Made by a program: the position numbers and the translations under genes. Positions 13,892-21,234 of a stretch of 21,234 nt of DNA are shown piece by piece. Numbering within the stretch: position 1 is the stretch's first letter; each line of letters starts with the position of its first letter. The stretch is taken from NCBI GenBank assembly GCA_037133215.1, contig JBAXOM010000028.1, positions 1 through 21,234 of the forward strand. The letters run 5' to 3'. The stretch is from F1-60-MAGs149 sp037133215. Its GTDB lineage: Bacteria > Actinomycetota > Thermoleophilia > Gaiellales > F1-60-MAGs149. Under the pieces are notes generated by a model, which was given only the letters and a program-made list of their open reading frames with translations, was not told where the DNA came from and ran no database searches.

Positions 13892-14767
13892 TTACGGCGT
13901 GACGTCGCCGCGACCGATGCGACCAAGCGCGGACGAATCCTCTTCGCCGTAGCCGGCTGCGATCAGCGCGTCCTGCCACTCGGCGACGAGGCGGGTGAGC
14001 CGCAGCTCGAGACCGACGGCCTCGCCCTCTTCGATCGCGATCCCGAGGTCCTTGCGGTGCAGCACGGTGCGAAAGCCCGCCGGGTACTCGTGCGAGATGT
14101 ACTTGGGCGAGCGCGTCGTCAAAATCCACGAGCCAGCCGCGCCGCCCGAAAGTGCTTCGACGAGTGCCTCCATCGGCAGACCGGCCTGCTCGGCATAGGC
14201 GAGTCCCTCGCCGACCGAGGCGTAGGTGCCACTGATGATGATCTGGTTGACGGCCTTGGCGGCCTGCCCCGCTCCGGTTGGGCCGAGGTGGGTGATCGTC
14301 TTGCAGAACGCCTCGAGGATCGGCTTAGCACTGGCAAACGCGGTTTCGGAGCCACCGACGAAGGCGGTGCAGACGCCGTTCTTCGCGCCTTCCGCGCCAC
14401 CCGACAGCGGCGCGTCCACGACTTCGACGGATTTGCCCGCGAGCGCCTCGGCCAGCTCCTTCTCTGCGCTTGGCGAGACGGTAGAGCAGTCGAGCAACAC
14501 GGCGCCTTCGCGGATACCCTCGATCACGCCGTGGTCGCCCAGCACCACGGCCACGAGATCGGGAGTGTCAGAAACGCACGTCACGACGACGTCGGCATCG
14601 CGTGCGGCATCGGCCGGCGAGTCGGCACGGCGCGCCCCGCGAGCGACCAGCTCGTCGCCCTTCGCTGCGGTGCGGTTCCAAACCGCGACCTCGTGGCCGG
14701 CGTCGAGCAGGTGGCCGGCCATCGGGCCGCCCATCGTGCCGAGGCCGATGCAGCCGACGCGGGCCAT
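13892..14767 (-). CDS. NAD(P)-dependent beta-hydroxyacid dehydrogenase (3-hydroxyisobutyrate dehydrogenase family)
   Basis: This 291-residue oxidoreductase belongs to the family of 3-hydroxyisobutyrate dehydrogenase, tartronate semialdehyde reductase and succinic semialdehyde reductases. The N-terminal Rossmann motif is GCIGLGTMGGPMAGHL (5-20), and NRT at 31-33 favours NADP. The substrate-binding motif is DAPLSGGAEGA (118-128). Catalytic K171 lies in GAGQAAKAVNQ, and K238/D239 (HRKDLGIA) in the C-terminal helical domain. The exact substrate cannot be read from the sequence. The ATG start shares one base with the TGA of the upstream ASCH-like gene (TGATG), so the two are translationally coupled, an unusual pairing. 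Confidence 0.9.
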   Translation of the reverse strand: MARVGCIGLGTMGGPMAGHLLDAGHEVAVWNRTAAKGDELVARGARRADSPADAARDADVVVTCVSDTPDLVAVVLGDHGVIEGIREGAVLLDCSTVSPSAEKELAEALAGKSVEVVDAPLSGGAEGAKNGVCTAFVGGSETAFASAKPILEAFCKTITHLGPTGAGQAAKAVNQIIISGTYASVGEGLAYAEQAGLPMEALVEALSGGAAGSWILTTRSPKYISHEYPAGFRTVLHRKDLGIAIEEGEAVGLELRLTRLVAEWQDALIAAGYGEEDSSALGRIGRGDVTP

Positions 14768-15111
14768 CAGCGGATCTCCGAAAAGTGAATCACGGTCACG
14801 GTGTCGTCCTCCCGGACGTCGCGGTTATAGAGGCGGCGGAGAAAGTCGACGAATTCGTCGAGCGTGCGCAGCTGGGCGTTCTCGTGCTGGATCTCGCGCG
14901 GCGAGACATCGCCCAGCGGCTTGACCTCAACCTTGTCGATGACGGCATCAAAGACGCGCTCGCGTGGTCCAAAGCGCTGGCCAACGAGGACCGCCACGAC
15001 CATGCCCTTCTCGTACTTGTTGCTCTTGTCACCGAGACGGATCGTGACCGTCTTGCGGCGGGTCTTGATCTGGTCGGTGACCAGCGGGCTGTAAAACATC
15101 AACGCGTGCAC
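14767..15111 (-). CDS. ASCH/PUA-like domain protein, probable
   Basis: This 114-residue product starts at GTG 15111, which has GGGAGG 5 nt upstream and a possible TACGAT -10 box at 15144-15139. The stretch KTRRKTVTIRLGDKSNKYEKGMVVAVLVGQRFG (about residues 16-48) resembles the ASCH fold, a small beta barrel related to PUA domains that binds RNA or modified nucleosides. It has the K-T-(x)-T-I-R element and the 'y-x-k-G-x-v-v' turn. The last part (about 62-114) contains an alpha-helical segment (LDEFVDFLRRLYNRD) and the closing strand VTVIHFSEI. The open frame extends upstream to 15222 but lacks similarity there. The stop overlaps the next start (TGATG). The assignment is by pattern recall only. 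Confidence 0.65.
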   Translation of the reverse strand: MHALMFYSPLVTDQIKTRRKTVTIRLGDKSNKYEKGMVVAVLVGQRFGPRERVFDAVIDKVEVKPLGDVSPREIQHENAQLRTLDEFVDFLRRLYNRDVREDDTVTVIHFSEIR

Positions 15112-15144
15112 GTACGCCTCCCGGCTCTCGTGACGTGCATCGTA
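15112..15144 (-). promoter_or_regulatory. Predicted -10 box and RBS of the ASCH-like/dehydrogenase pair
   Basis: On the minus strand TACGAT (15144-15139) would give a leader of about 20 nt containing GGGAGG (15122-15117), 5 nt before GTG 15111. The RBS decides the start. The -10 box is a weaker call. Confidence 0.4.
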
Positions 15145-15158
15145 TCGGGCGCATGCAA

Positions 15159-15193
15159 CTGACTGTGTGATCAGGCGCGCGTAGACTGACACG
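15159..15193 (+). promoter_or_regulatory. Predicted promoter of a leaderless MFS gene
   Basis: CTGACT (15159-15164), a 17-bp spacer and TAGACT (15182-15187) form a plausible -35/-10 pair. The -10 box is 6 nt from ATG 15194, with no Shine-Dalgarno between them. Confidence 0.5.
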
Positions 15194-16354
15194 ATGCGCC
15201 GACTCTTCTTCGCCGTCTCCACGACGATGTTCGTCGACTCGCTGCTCTACCTCGCGATTGTGCCGCTCTTGCCGTGGTACGCCAATCGCTTCGACCTCTC
15301 GACGTTTCAGGCCGCGGTCCTGCTGGCGAGCTATCCGATCGCGTTCCTGATCACGACCGTCCCGGCGGGCTGGCTCGCTGGACGAGTCGGTCCCCGCCGC
15401 GTCGTGATCGGTGGCGTCGCGTTCTTCATCGCCGCCACGATCCTGTTCGCGTGGGCGCCGAGCGGCAACATCATCATCATTGCCCGCATCCTGCAGGGTG
15501 TCGGTGGCGGCGTTGGCTGGGCTGCCGGCATGGCGTGGCTGACGGGAAACACCGCACCCGAACGTCGCTCACGGGCGATCGGCACGATCTCGGGCGTCCT
15601 CTCGGCCGGCGCGGTTGCGGGCCCGATCCTCGGCGCTTTGGCAGGGGCGACCTCCCCCGCCCTCGCCTTCTCGATTGCCGGCGCCATCGGGGTCGTGGCG
15701 CTGGTCGCGACGATCATGGCGCCAGCAGGCGTCACGTTGCCACGCGATCCGGGGCTGCACCACACGGTCGGCGCCCTGTTGAGACACCCCTTGGTGATCA
15801 CGGCCCTCTGCTTTGCCCTGGCGGATGCCGCCGGCGTCGCAGCCGTCGATCTTTTGGCACCGCTCGCGCTCGGCCGGGATGGCGTTGGTTCGACAGCGAT
15901 CGGCATTGCGATTGCCGCAGGCGCCGTGATGGGGATCGCGGCCGGTTGGGGCGCTGGCCGCATCGGCGAGCGCATTGGCTCGTTTCGGATCGCTATGATC
16001 GGAGGCATTGGCCTCGGCCTAATGCCGTGGCTGCTCGTCTTTCCGCTCCCTTCCTGGGGCGTTCTCGGCGTCTTGGTCATCATCGGCCCCTTCTTTCCGA
16101 TCCTGATGACTGGCATCTTCCCGCTGATGTCGATGGCCGCCGATGCCCTCGGTCTGTCCCATGGCACCGCGAACGCGCTGGCCAACATGGTCTGGTCAGC
16201 CGGTTTTGCCGTCGTACCACTGCTCGTCGCCCCGATTGCCGATTTTGGCGGCGATCGACTGGCCTACGCGATGGCGGGTACGCTGGTGATCGGATTGCTG
16301 ATTATCGCAGTATTGATGCGGTCTCGCGCACGAAATCTGTCACTCTCGCACTAA
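15194..16354 (+). CDS. Major facilitator superfamily transporter
   Basis: This 386-residue inner-membrane protein is made of about 12 hydrophobic segments. Motif A lies between segments 2 and 3 as GWLAGRVGPRRVVIGG (59-74), and a Gly/Pro-rich motif C-like stretch falls in segment 5 (SGVLSAGAVAGPILGALAG, about 133-151). These features fit drug:proton antiporters (DHA1/multidrug type) of the MFS. The substrate is unknown, and no regulator or biosynthetic gene is adjacent. The ATG at 15194 fits the leaderless promoter. The stop codon (16352-16354) falls inside a degenerate CIRCE-like element, so the end of this gene overlaps the groESL control region. Confidence 0.88.
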   Translation: MRRLFFAVSTTMFVDSLLYLAIVPLLPWYANRFDLSTFQAAVLLASYPIAFLITTVPAGWLAGRVGPRRVVIGGVAFFIAATILFAWAPSGNIIIIARILQGVGGGVGWAAGMAWLTGNTAPERRSRAIGTISGVLSAGAVAGPILGALAGATSPALAFSIAGAIGVVALVATIMAPAGVTLPRDPGLHHTVGALLRHPLVITALCFALADAAGVAAVDLLAPLALGRDGVGSTAIGIAIAAGAVMGIAAGWGAGRIGERIGSFRIAMIGGIGLGLMPWLLVFPLPSWGVLGVLVIIGPFFPILMTGIFPLMSMAADALGLSHGTANALANMVWSAGFAVVPLLVAPIADFGGDRLAYAMAGTLVIGLLIIAVLMRSRARNLSLSH

Positions 16355-16363
16355 GAGTGCCGG
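16337..16363 (+). promoter_or_regulatory. Second, degenerate CIRCE-like operator or hairpin upstream of groES
   Basis: CTGTCACTC (16337-16345), 9 nt, and GAGTGCCGG (16355-16363) keep the CACTC-N9-GAGTG core of the HrcA operator, with mismatches in the outer bases. The same DNA folds as CACTCT/AGAGTG and could instead end MFS transcription. It overlaps the MFS stop codon. Confidence 0.5.
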
Positions 16364-16370
16364 TTCTCGC

Positions 16371-16399
16371 TTGCGGACTTGGGGTAGGGTTCGTATAGT
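16371..16399 (+). promoter_or_regulatory. groESL promoter (-35/-10)
   Basis: TTGCGG (16371-16376), an exact 17-bp spacer and TATAGT (16394-16399) form the best sigma70-type promoter in the window. It lies between the two CIRCE-like elements, and the predicted start falls inside the downstream one. Confidence 0.7.
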
Positions 16400-16403
16400 C
16401 CTG

Positions 16404-16430
16404 CTGGCACTCGCACTACGAGAGTGCCAA
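16404..16430 (+). promoter_or_regulatory. CIRCE element (HrcA operator)
   Basis: CTGGCACTC, 9 nt, GAGTGCCAA form the inverted repeat recognised by the heat-shock repressor HrcA. Eight of nine bases per arm are complementary. It overlaps the predicted transcription start, so HrcA binding would block groESL transcription until heat or chaperone titration relieves it. Confidence 0.88.
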
Positions 16431-16468
16431 CGATTTCTACCCTTCCAACTACCGACCTGGAGGTCAGT

Positions 16469-16780
16469 ATGAACCTCAAGCCGCTTGGCGATCGAATTAT
16501 CGCCGAAGTGCTAGAGGAGGAGACGACAACCGCGAGCGGTATCGTCCTCCCCGAAACCGCGCAAGAGAAGCCCTCGCGCGCCAAGATTCTCGCCGTTGGC
16601 AGCGGTCACTACGAGTTTGGCCATCACGTGCCGCTCGAAGTAACCGTCGGTGACGAGATTCTCTTCTCGAAGTACGCCGGCACTGAGGTGAAGGACGGCG
16701 GTAAGGACTACATGATCTTCCGCGAGTCCGACATTCTCGCCGTCATTGGCAGCAGCAAGCCTGCCAAGGCTAAGAAGTAA
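16469..16780 (+). CDS. groES: Co-chaperonin GroES
   Basis: This 103-residue subunit of the heptameric lid closes the GroEL folding chamber. MNLKPLGDRIIAEV opens the family, followed by the mobile loop around ETTTASGIVLPETAQEKPSRA (23-43) that binds GroEL. KYAGTEVKDGGKDYMIFRESDILAVI (67-92) is the conserved roof and closing strand. The Lys-rich tail SSKPAKAKK is slightly longer than usual. ATG 16469 has CTGGAGGTCAGT as its RBS region; an open frame reaching back to 16424 overlaps the CIRCE element and is not coding. The leader is about 63 nt. It is cotranscribed with groEL after a 33-nt gap and controlled by HrcA. Confidence 0.97.
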   Translation: MNLKPLGDRIIAEVLEEETTTASGIVLPETAQEKPSRAKILAVGSGHYEFGHHVPLEVTVGDEILFSKYAGTEVKDGGKDYMIFRESDILAVIGSSKPAKAKK

Positions 16781-16813
16781 CCCCACCCCTTCCACTGAAC
16801 GAGGAACAATTCC

Positions 16814-18451
<1,638 letters not shown>

Positions 18452-18457
18452 GGAAGT

Positions 18458-18479
18458 GATTCGGGGCCTGCCCCGAATC
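18458..18479 (+). terminator. First hairpin after groEL
   Basis: GATTCGGGG (18458-18466) pairs perfectly with CCCCGAATC (18471-18479) around a 4-nt loop. It begins 6 nt after the groEL stop. It is not followed by T residues. Confidence 0.65.
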
Positions 18480-18491
18480 CCGCTCGACCCT

Positions 18492-18521
18492 GAAGGGCCT
18501 CGGCTTCGGCCGGGGCCCTTC
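18492..18521 (+). terminator. Second, UUCG-loop hairpin after groEL
   Basis: GAAGGGCC (18492-18499) pairs with GGCCCTTC (18514-18521). The stem continues through a T-G wobble and four more pairs to a cTTCGg tetraloop, one of the most stable RNA loops. A short T-rich stretch (GTCATTCTT) follows. With the first hairpin it makes a tandem terminator. Confidence 0.75.
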
Positions 18522-18564
18522 GTCATTCTTGGGGGCGCCCTGCTAGAGCATCGCGAACGTCTTG

Positions 18565-18576
18565 TATTGTTGCCCT
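18565..18576 (+). promoter_or_regulatory. Predicted -10 box of a leaderless lipoprotein transcript
   Basis: TATTGT (18565-18570) is followed by 6 nt (TGCCCT) and GTG 18577. There is no Shine-Dalgarno. The box also lies shortly after the groEL terminators, as expected for a new transcription unit. Confidence 0.5.
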
Positions 18577-20157
18577 GTGCGCGCTCTTCTTCGACACCGT
18601 TGGGGTCTCGCGGGCTTCGTGATTATCGCCGCCGCACTTGTCTCCGGTTGTGCGAGCTACGTCGTCGCCGCGCCTGATGGGTCGCAACTCTACTGGACGA
18701 AGGTCGTGTCGAATTTTCCGTCGGCTAACAACAGTTGGATCTATGCGGGGCCGACCGGCGCCGCTGCCACCCAGACGTTGTCGCTCCCAGCAACGGAAAT
18801 CGGTAGCGGAGCACTCGCGGCCGATGGGAGCACGGGCTACTACACAGCAGCCACGATCCTCCACCGCATCCGCACATCCGACCTGCAAGAAACCGGCACC
18901 AAGACGCTCACTTTCACGTCTTCGACGGCTGCCACGGGCAAGGATGGCTTCCTCTATCTCGCTGGCGGCAATAAGGTGAGTCGCGTGGACGTCCCGGCGA
19001 TGGCGGCCGAGACGACGAAGACCTCTGCATCTGTCACCACTGTGATTTCGCGCCAGGCGGCACTCACGCCCGATGGTCGCTATCTGCTCTACAGCGGACA
19101 AAACATTGCCGGAGCGTTCCAACTCAACCGCGTTGAGACGAGCTCGCTGGCGGCCGGGACTGGTGCACTCGTTGAGCAGACGCTCACACCAGACCCGACC
19201 GGCGGCGACATCACCATCGTCATCCTCAGCCCCGATGGGAAGACCGCCTATCTAGGACGCACTGACGTGATCCAGAAGGTCGACGTGGAATCCATGCAGG
19301 TCGTCGCAACCTACACAGCGACGACCAGGGGTGATCCGAAGGCGAGTGCGGCGATCTCGCCTGACGGGTCTCGTGTCTATTTCATCCAAAACAGCACGCC
19401 CGGGATCCTCACCGTTCTTGACACCGCGACCATGACCGCACTCACTGCTCCAGCCCTGACCGTCCCGGGGCCCGGCACCTGGCTTTATCTGAATCCCCTT
19501 GGCACATCCCTCCTCGTCGGCGGCGAAACCGGACCGCTGGAGACCGTTGCCGTCGCAACGGCAACGACGCTCAATGTCGCGATCGCGGGTTCTGGCACCG
19601 TGACGAGCCGCCCGGCAGGCATCGATAGCTGCAGCACCACGTGCTCGCGCTCCTACCTCAACTATCAGTCCGTCACACTCACGGCGACGCCCACCAACGG
19701 CTCGACCTTCGCCGGTTGGACCGGCGCCTGCTCGGGTACGGGAACGTGCACACTCGCGATGTCCGAAGCACGCGCGGTAACGGCAACGTTCTCGCGCCCC
19801 TCGAACGCCTTTACCGCCAAGTCCTCGACGTTCTCGACGACGAACTCCACGATCACAATCTCGACCACACTCACGATTCCTGGCGAGGGCCGGCTCAAGC
19901 AATCCGTCTCCGGCGTAGCGCGCAAAAAGGCCACGCTCTGCTCGACAACAAAGGTTGCAAAACGAGCGGGTACGTACACCCTCACCTGTCTGCTCGGCGC
20001 CAAGAGTCGCATCGCACTGAGTGCTGGCGCCCTCCGCTTGACCGTCGCCACGACGTTTGCCCCAACCGGGGGCACAGCCCGCAGCACCAGCCGCACGGTG
20101 GTCGTGCCACGCACACCACTCAAGACGACCAAGCCTGCGGTGCCCGTCACCGGCTGA
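18577..20157 (+). CDS. Lipoprotein with beta-propeller and InlB-type repeat domain, hypothetical
   Basis: This 526-residue protein starts at GTG 18577. The signal sequence has Arg residues and a hydrophobic core (11-22), then the lipobox VSGC with C25 as the lipid anchor, so the product is an extracellular membrane-attached lipoprotein. Residues about 26-330 contain YVTN/WD-like blades (LTPDGRYLLYSG, LSPDGKTAYLGRTDVIQKVDV, ISPDGSRVYFIQ). Residues about 331-406 form a divergent InlB B-repeat domain with cysteine pairs (GIDSCSTTCSRSY, FAGWTGACSGTGTCTLAM, VTATF). The Thr/Ser-rich C-terminal 110 residues (TIPGEGRLKQSV...CLLGAKSRIALSAGALRLTVATTFAPTGG) resemble tails of secreted proteins I associate with Thermoleophilia. 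A surface binding or adhesion role is likely, with ligand unknown. A longer open frame from TTG 18562 is less likely because it adds MYCCP before the signal. Confidence 0.85.
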   Translation: MRALLRHRWGLAGFVIIAAALVSGCASYVVAAPDGSQLYWTKVVSNFPSANNSWIYAGPTGAAATQTLSLPATEIGSGALAADGSTGYYTAATILHRIRTSDLQETGTKTLTFTSSTAATGKDGFLYLAGGNKVSRVDVPAMAAETTKTSASVTTVISRQAALTPDGRYLLYSGQNIAGAFQLNRVETSSLAAGTGALVEQTLTPDPTGGDITIVILSPDGKTAYLGRTDVIQKVDVESMQVVATYTATTRGDPKASAAISPDGSRVYFIQNSTPGILTVLDTATMTALTAPALTVPGPGTWLYLNPLGTSLLVGGETGPLETVAVATATTLNVAIAGSGTVTSRPAGIDSCSTTCSRSYLNYQSVTLTATPTNGSTFAGWTGACSGTGTCTLAMSEARAVTATFSRPSNAFTAKSSTFSTTNSTITISTTLTIPGEGRLKQSVSGVARKKATLCSTTKVAKRAGTYTLTCLLGAKSRIALSAGALRLTVATTFAPTGGTARSTSRTVVVPRTPLKTTKPAVPVTG

Positions 20158-20200
20158 GCAACGGCTTACGCCCGGCGTTCGCCAACCACCGTGGTGTGGA

Positions 20201-20297
20201 TGCGACGAAGGGGTCAGGCCCTATCGTCGCATTGCCGCTTCAACGGCTACCGTCTGAGGCAGCTGATGCGACGATAGGGCCTGACCCCTTCGTCGTA
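20201..20297. repeat. Inverted pair of palindromic repeats (REPIN-like), locus B
   Basis: Monomers at 20201-20231 (plus) and 20267-20297 (minus) are inverted copies with one difference and a 35-bp spacer. They start TGCGACGAAGGGGTCAG (plus copy) and end ATCGTCGCA, the same family as locus A but with its own shared variants. The pair fills most of the 164-bp space between the lipoprotein and CDGSH genes. The rest of that space holds only the CDGSH ribosome-binding site. Confidence 0.85.
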
Positions 20298-20321
20298 CCC
20301 ACAACGGTTCCAGGAGATCAC

Positions 20322-20525
20322 ATGGCCGATTGCACAATCCGCATCAAGAAGAACGGTTCCGCGATGGTGAGCGGTTCGTTCGTCGTCGAGGACGTCGACG
20401 GCAACCCGTACACGATCGAGGGCGAAGCGTTTCTTTGCCGCTGTGGCGCCTCGCAGACGAAGCCGTTCTGCGACGGCTCGCACAAGGCTGCGGGCTTCGA
20501 GTCCGCACCTCACGTTGGTGACTAA
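20322..20525 (+). CDS. CDGSH iron-sulfur domain protein
   Basis: This 67-residue protein has the short CDGSH motif that binds a redox-active [2Fe-2S] cluster through three cysteines and one histidine: C39-x-C41-x8-C50-(DGS)-H54 in FLCRCGASQTKPFCDGSHK. The N-terminal half (IRIKKNGSAMVSGSFVVEDVDG) forms the beta strands that precede the motif in bacterial CDGSH proteins. The length is typical of stand-alone bacterial members, whose roles in redox or Fe-S handling are not well defined. ATG 20322 has AGGAG 6 nt upstream, which rejects the much longer open frame starting at 19641 that runs antisense-like through the lipoprotein in another frame. The gene lies between two different inverted-repeat loci. 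Confidence 0.93.
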   Translation: MADCTIRIKKNGSAMVSGSFVVEDVDGNPYTIEGEAFLCRCGASQTKPFCDGSHKAAGFESAPHVGD

Positions 20526-20543
20526 CGACTGATGTTGGGTCTT

Positions 20544-20655
20544 GGGAGGACACCACAACCGCGCGGATGTGATGTCCTCCCTACCACCACGCACCGATTC
20601 CCCATCGCGCCACTGCAGGGAGGACATCACATCCGCGCGGTTGTGGTGTCCTCCC
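20544..20655. repeat. Perfect 39-bp inverted repeat of a second palindrome family, locus C
   Basis: 20544-20582 and 20617-20655 are perfect reverse complements with a 34-bp spacer. Each arm is itself nearly palindromic: GGGAGGACA at one end, CCGCGCGG in the centre and TGTCCTCCC at the other end, with paired mismatches between. It lies between the convergent CDGSH and methyltransferase genes and ends 6 bp from the latter's stop codon, so the hairpins could end both transcripts. It shares no sequence with loci A and B. Confidence 0.85.
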
Positions 20656-20661
20656 TACCCG

Positions 20662-21234
20662 CTACCTCTGGCGCTGGCCGAGCCAGACCATGAATGGCAG
20701 CCGTTCGTCGAGGAGACCGGCGAGTGCCCAATCCTCTTCTGTCCGCGCGTTGGCCGGTGGCAATTCGCAGCCATGACCACGCAGCCACGCAGCCTGGGTG
20801 ACGAGCTGCTCGACCGCCACCCCGACCGTCTCGGCAGCGGCTGAGAGCGCACCAAAATCGACGTCGGCGGTCAGGTCTTGCGTGCCCGGTGCCTGCAGGG
20901 GGTCGCCACCCTGCTGCCCACTGATGTACGTGCGCACCGGCGGGCGCCTGCCGTCATGCACCTCGGCCCCAGTACCGCCGTAATCGATCAGCAGCATCCG
21001 CCCCACGGTGATGCTCCGACTAAACGCCGCCACGAGTGGAACCATCGCCGGCCGCACCGCATACCGCCCACCCGGCCGGGGTGTCACCGCAGCAACGATG
21101 GGGGCAGCCAACGTTGGATCGGCAGGGACCAGCGTCTCAATCAGACGCCCCGTGGCGTCGGCATCGACCAGCACCTCATCGGGCCATTGCACGAGCCGAA
21201 CGGGCAGGGCGTCGAGGATTTCGTTGCCATAAAG
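20662..21234 (-). CDS. SAM-dependent methyltransferase, MidA/NDUFAF7 family, C-terminal part (partial)
   Basis: 190 codons are visible; the 5' end is beyond the right edge. The first visible residues, LYGNEILDALPVRLVQW, contain the NE-(F/I)-LDALPV motif of the family. Later motifs are GRMLLIDYGGTG, the conserved acidic-glycine loop, then GTQDLTADVDFGALSAAA, TQAAWLRGHG and the closing segment. Human NDUFAF7 methylates an arginine of complex I subunit NDUFS2. The bacterial substrate is not established, and no complex I genes are in the window. A GTG at 21192 is internal, not the start. The TAG at 20662 is 6 bp from repeat locus C. Confidence 0.88.
   Translation of the reverse strand, partial: LYGNEILDALPVRLVQWPDEVLVDADATGRLIETLVPADPTLAAPIVAAVTPRPGGRYAVRPAMVPLVAAFSRSITVGRMLLIDYGGTGAEVHDGRRPPVRTYISGQQGGDPLQAPGTQDLTADVDFGALSAAAETVGVAVEQLVTQAAWLRGHGCELPPANARTEEDWALAGLLDERLPFMVWLGQRQR

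Noticed and set aside
20542..20844. Short plus-strand open frame through repeat locus C
   Set aside because: It is composed of the inverted repeat and sequence antisense to the methyltransferase gene; no RBS or domain.

Overview
The window is a GC-rich, densely packed chromosomal segment. It most likely comes from an actinomycetote. The reasons are a NucS/EndoMS mismatch endonuclease, frequent GTG starts, many apparently leaderless genes with a TAnnnT box 6-8 nt before the start codon, and an HrcA/CIRCE-type groESL operon. The C-terminal domain of the lipoprotein at 18577-20157 resembles domains I associate with Thermoleophilia/Solirubrobacterales. That class-level placement is a guess from memory, not a demonstrated result.

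Layout. Positions 1-776 hold the tail of a dTDP-glucose 4,6-dehydratase-like gene closely followed by nucS. On the minus strand follow a secreted M35 zinc metalloprotease with a C-terminal anchor-D-like domain (790-2442), the enoyl-ACP reductase fabI (2479-3240), and a three-gene molybdenum hydroxylase operon of the form II CO-dehydrogenase-like type in the order S-L-M (6961 down to 3316). Homoserine kinase thrB (7088-7969, plus strand) converges on a minus-strand lipoylation operon, sucB-lipB-VOC protein-lipA (11483 down to 8083). In that operon neighbouring genes overlap or lie 1 nt apart. It makes the E2 subunit of an oxo-acid dehydrogenase and the two enzymes that lipoylate it. A two-gene ABC-2 exporter (11578-13265) is followed by a small membrane protein, a four-CxxC zinc-ribbon protein, a 3-hydroxyisobutyrate-dehydrogenase-like reductase coupled to an ASCH-like protein, an MFS transporter, and groES-groEL with a clear promoter, one strong and one degenerate CIRCE operator, and two terminator hairpins. 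The right end carries a beta-propeller lipoprotein, a CDGSH iron-sulfur protein and the C-terminal part of a MidA/NDUFAF7-type methyltransferase.

The least ordinary content is non-coding. Three intergenic loci (7968-8077, 20201-20297, 20544-20655) each contain two palindromic monomers in inverted orientation about 35-45 bp apart, like REP doublets (REPINs). Two loci share one family. The third is an unrelated perfect 39-bp inverted repeat. Other points worth a second look are the series of leaderless promoters and a VOC-family gene embedded between lipB and lipA. I saw no complete new defence or mobile system, no CRISPR array, no tRNA or rRNA and no transposase gene.
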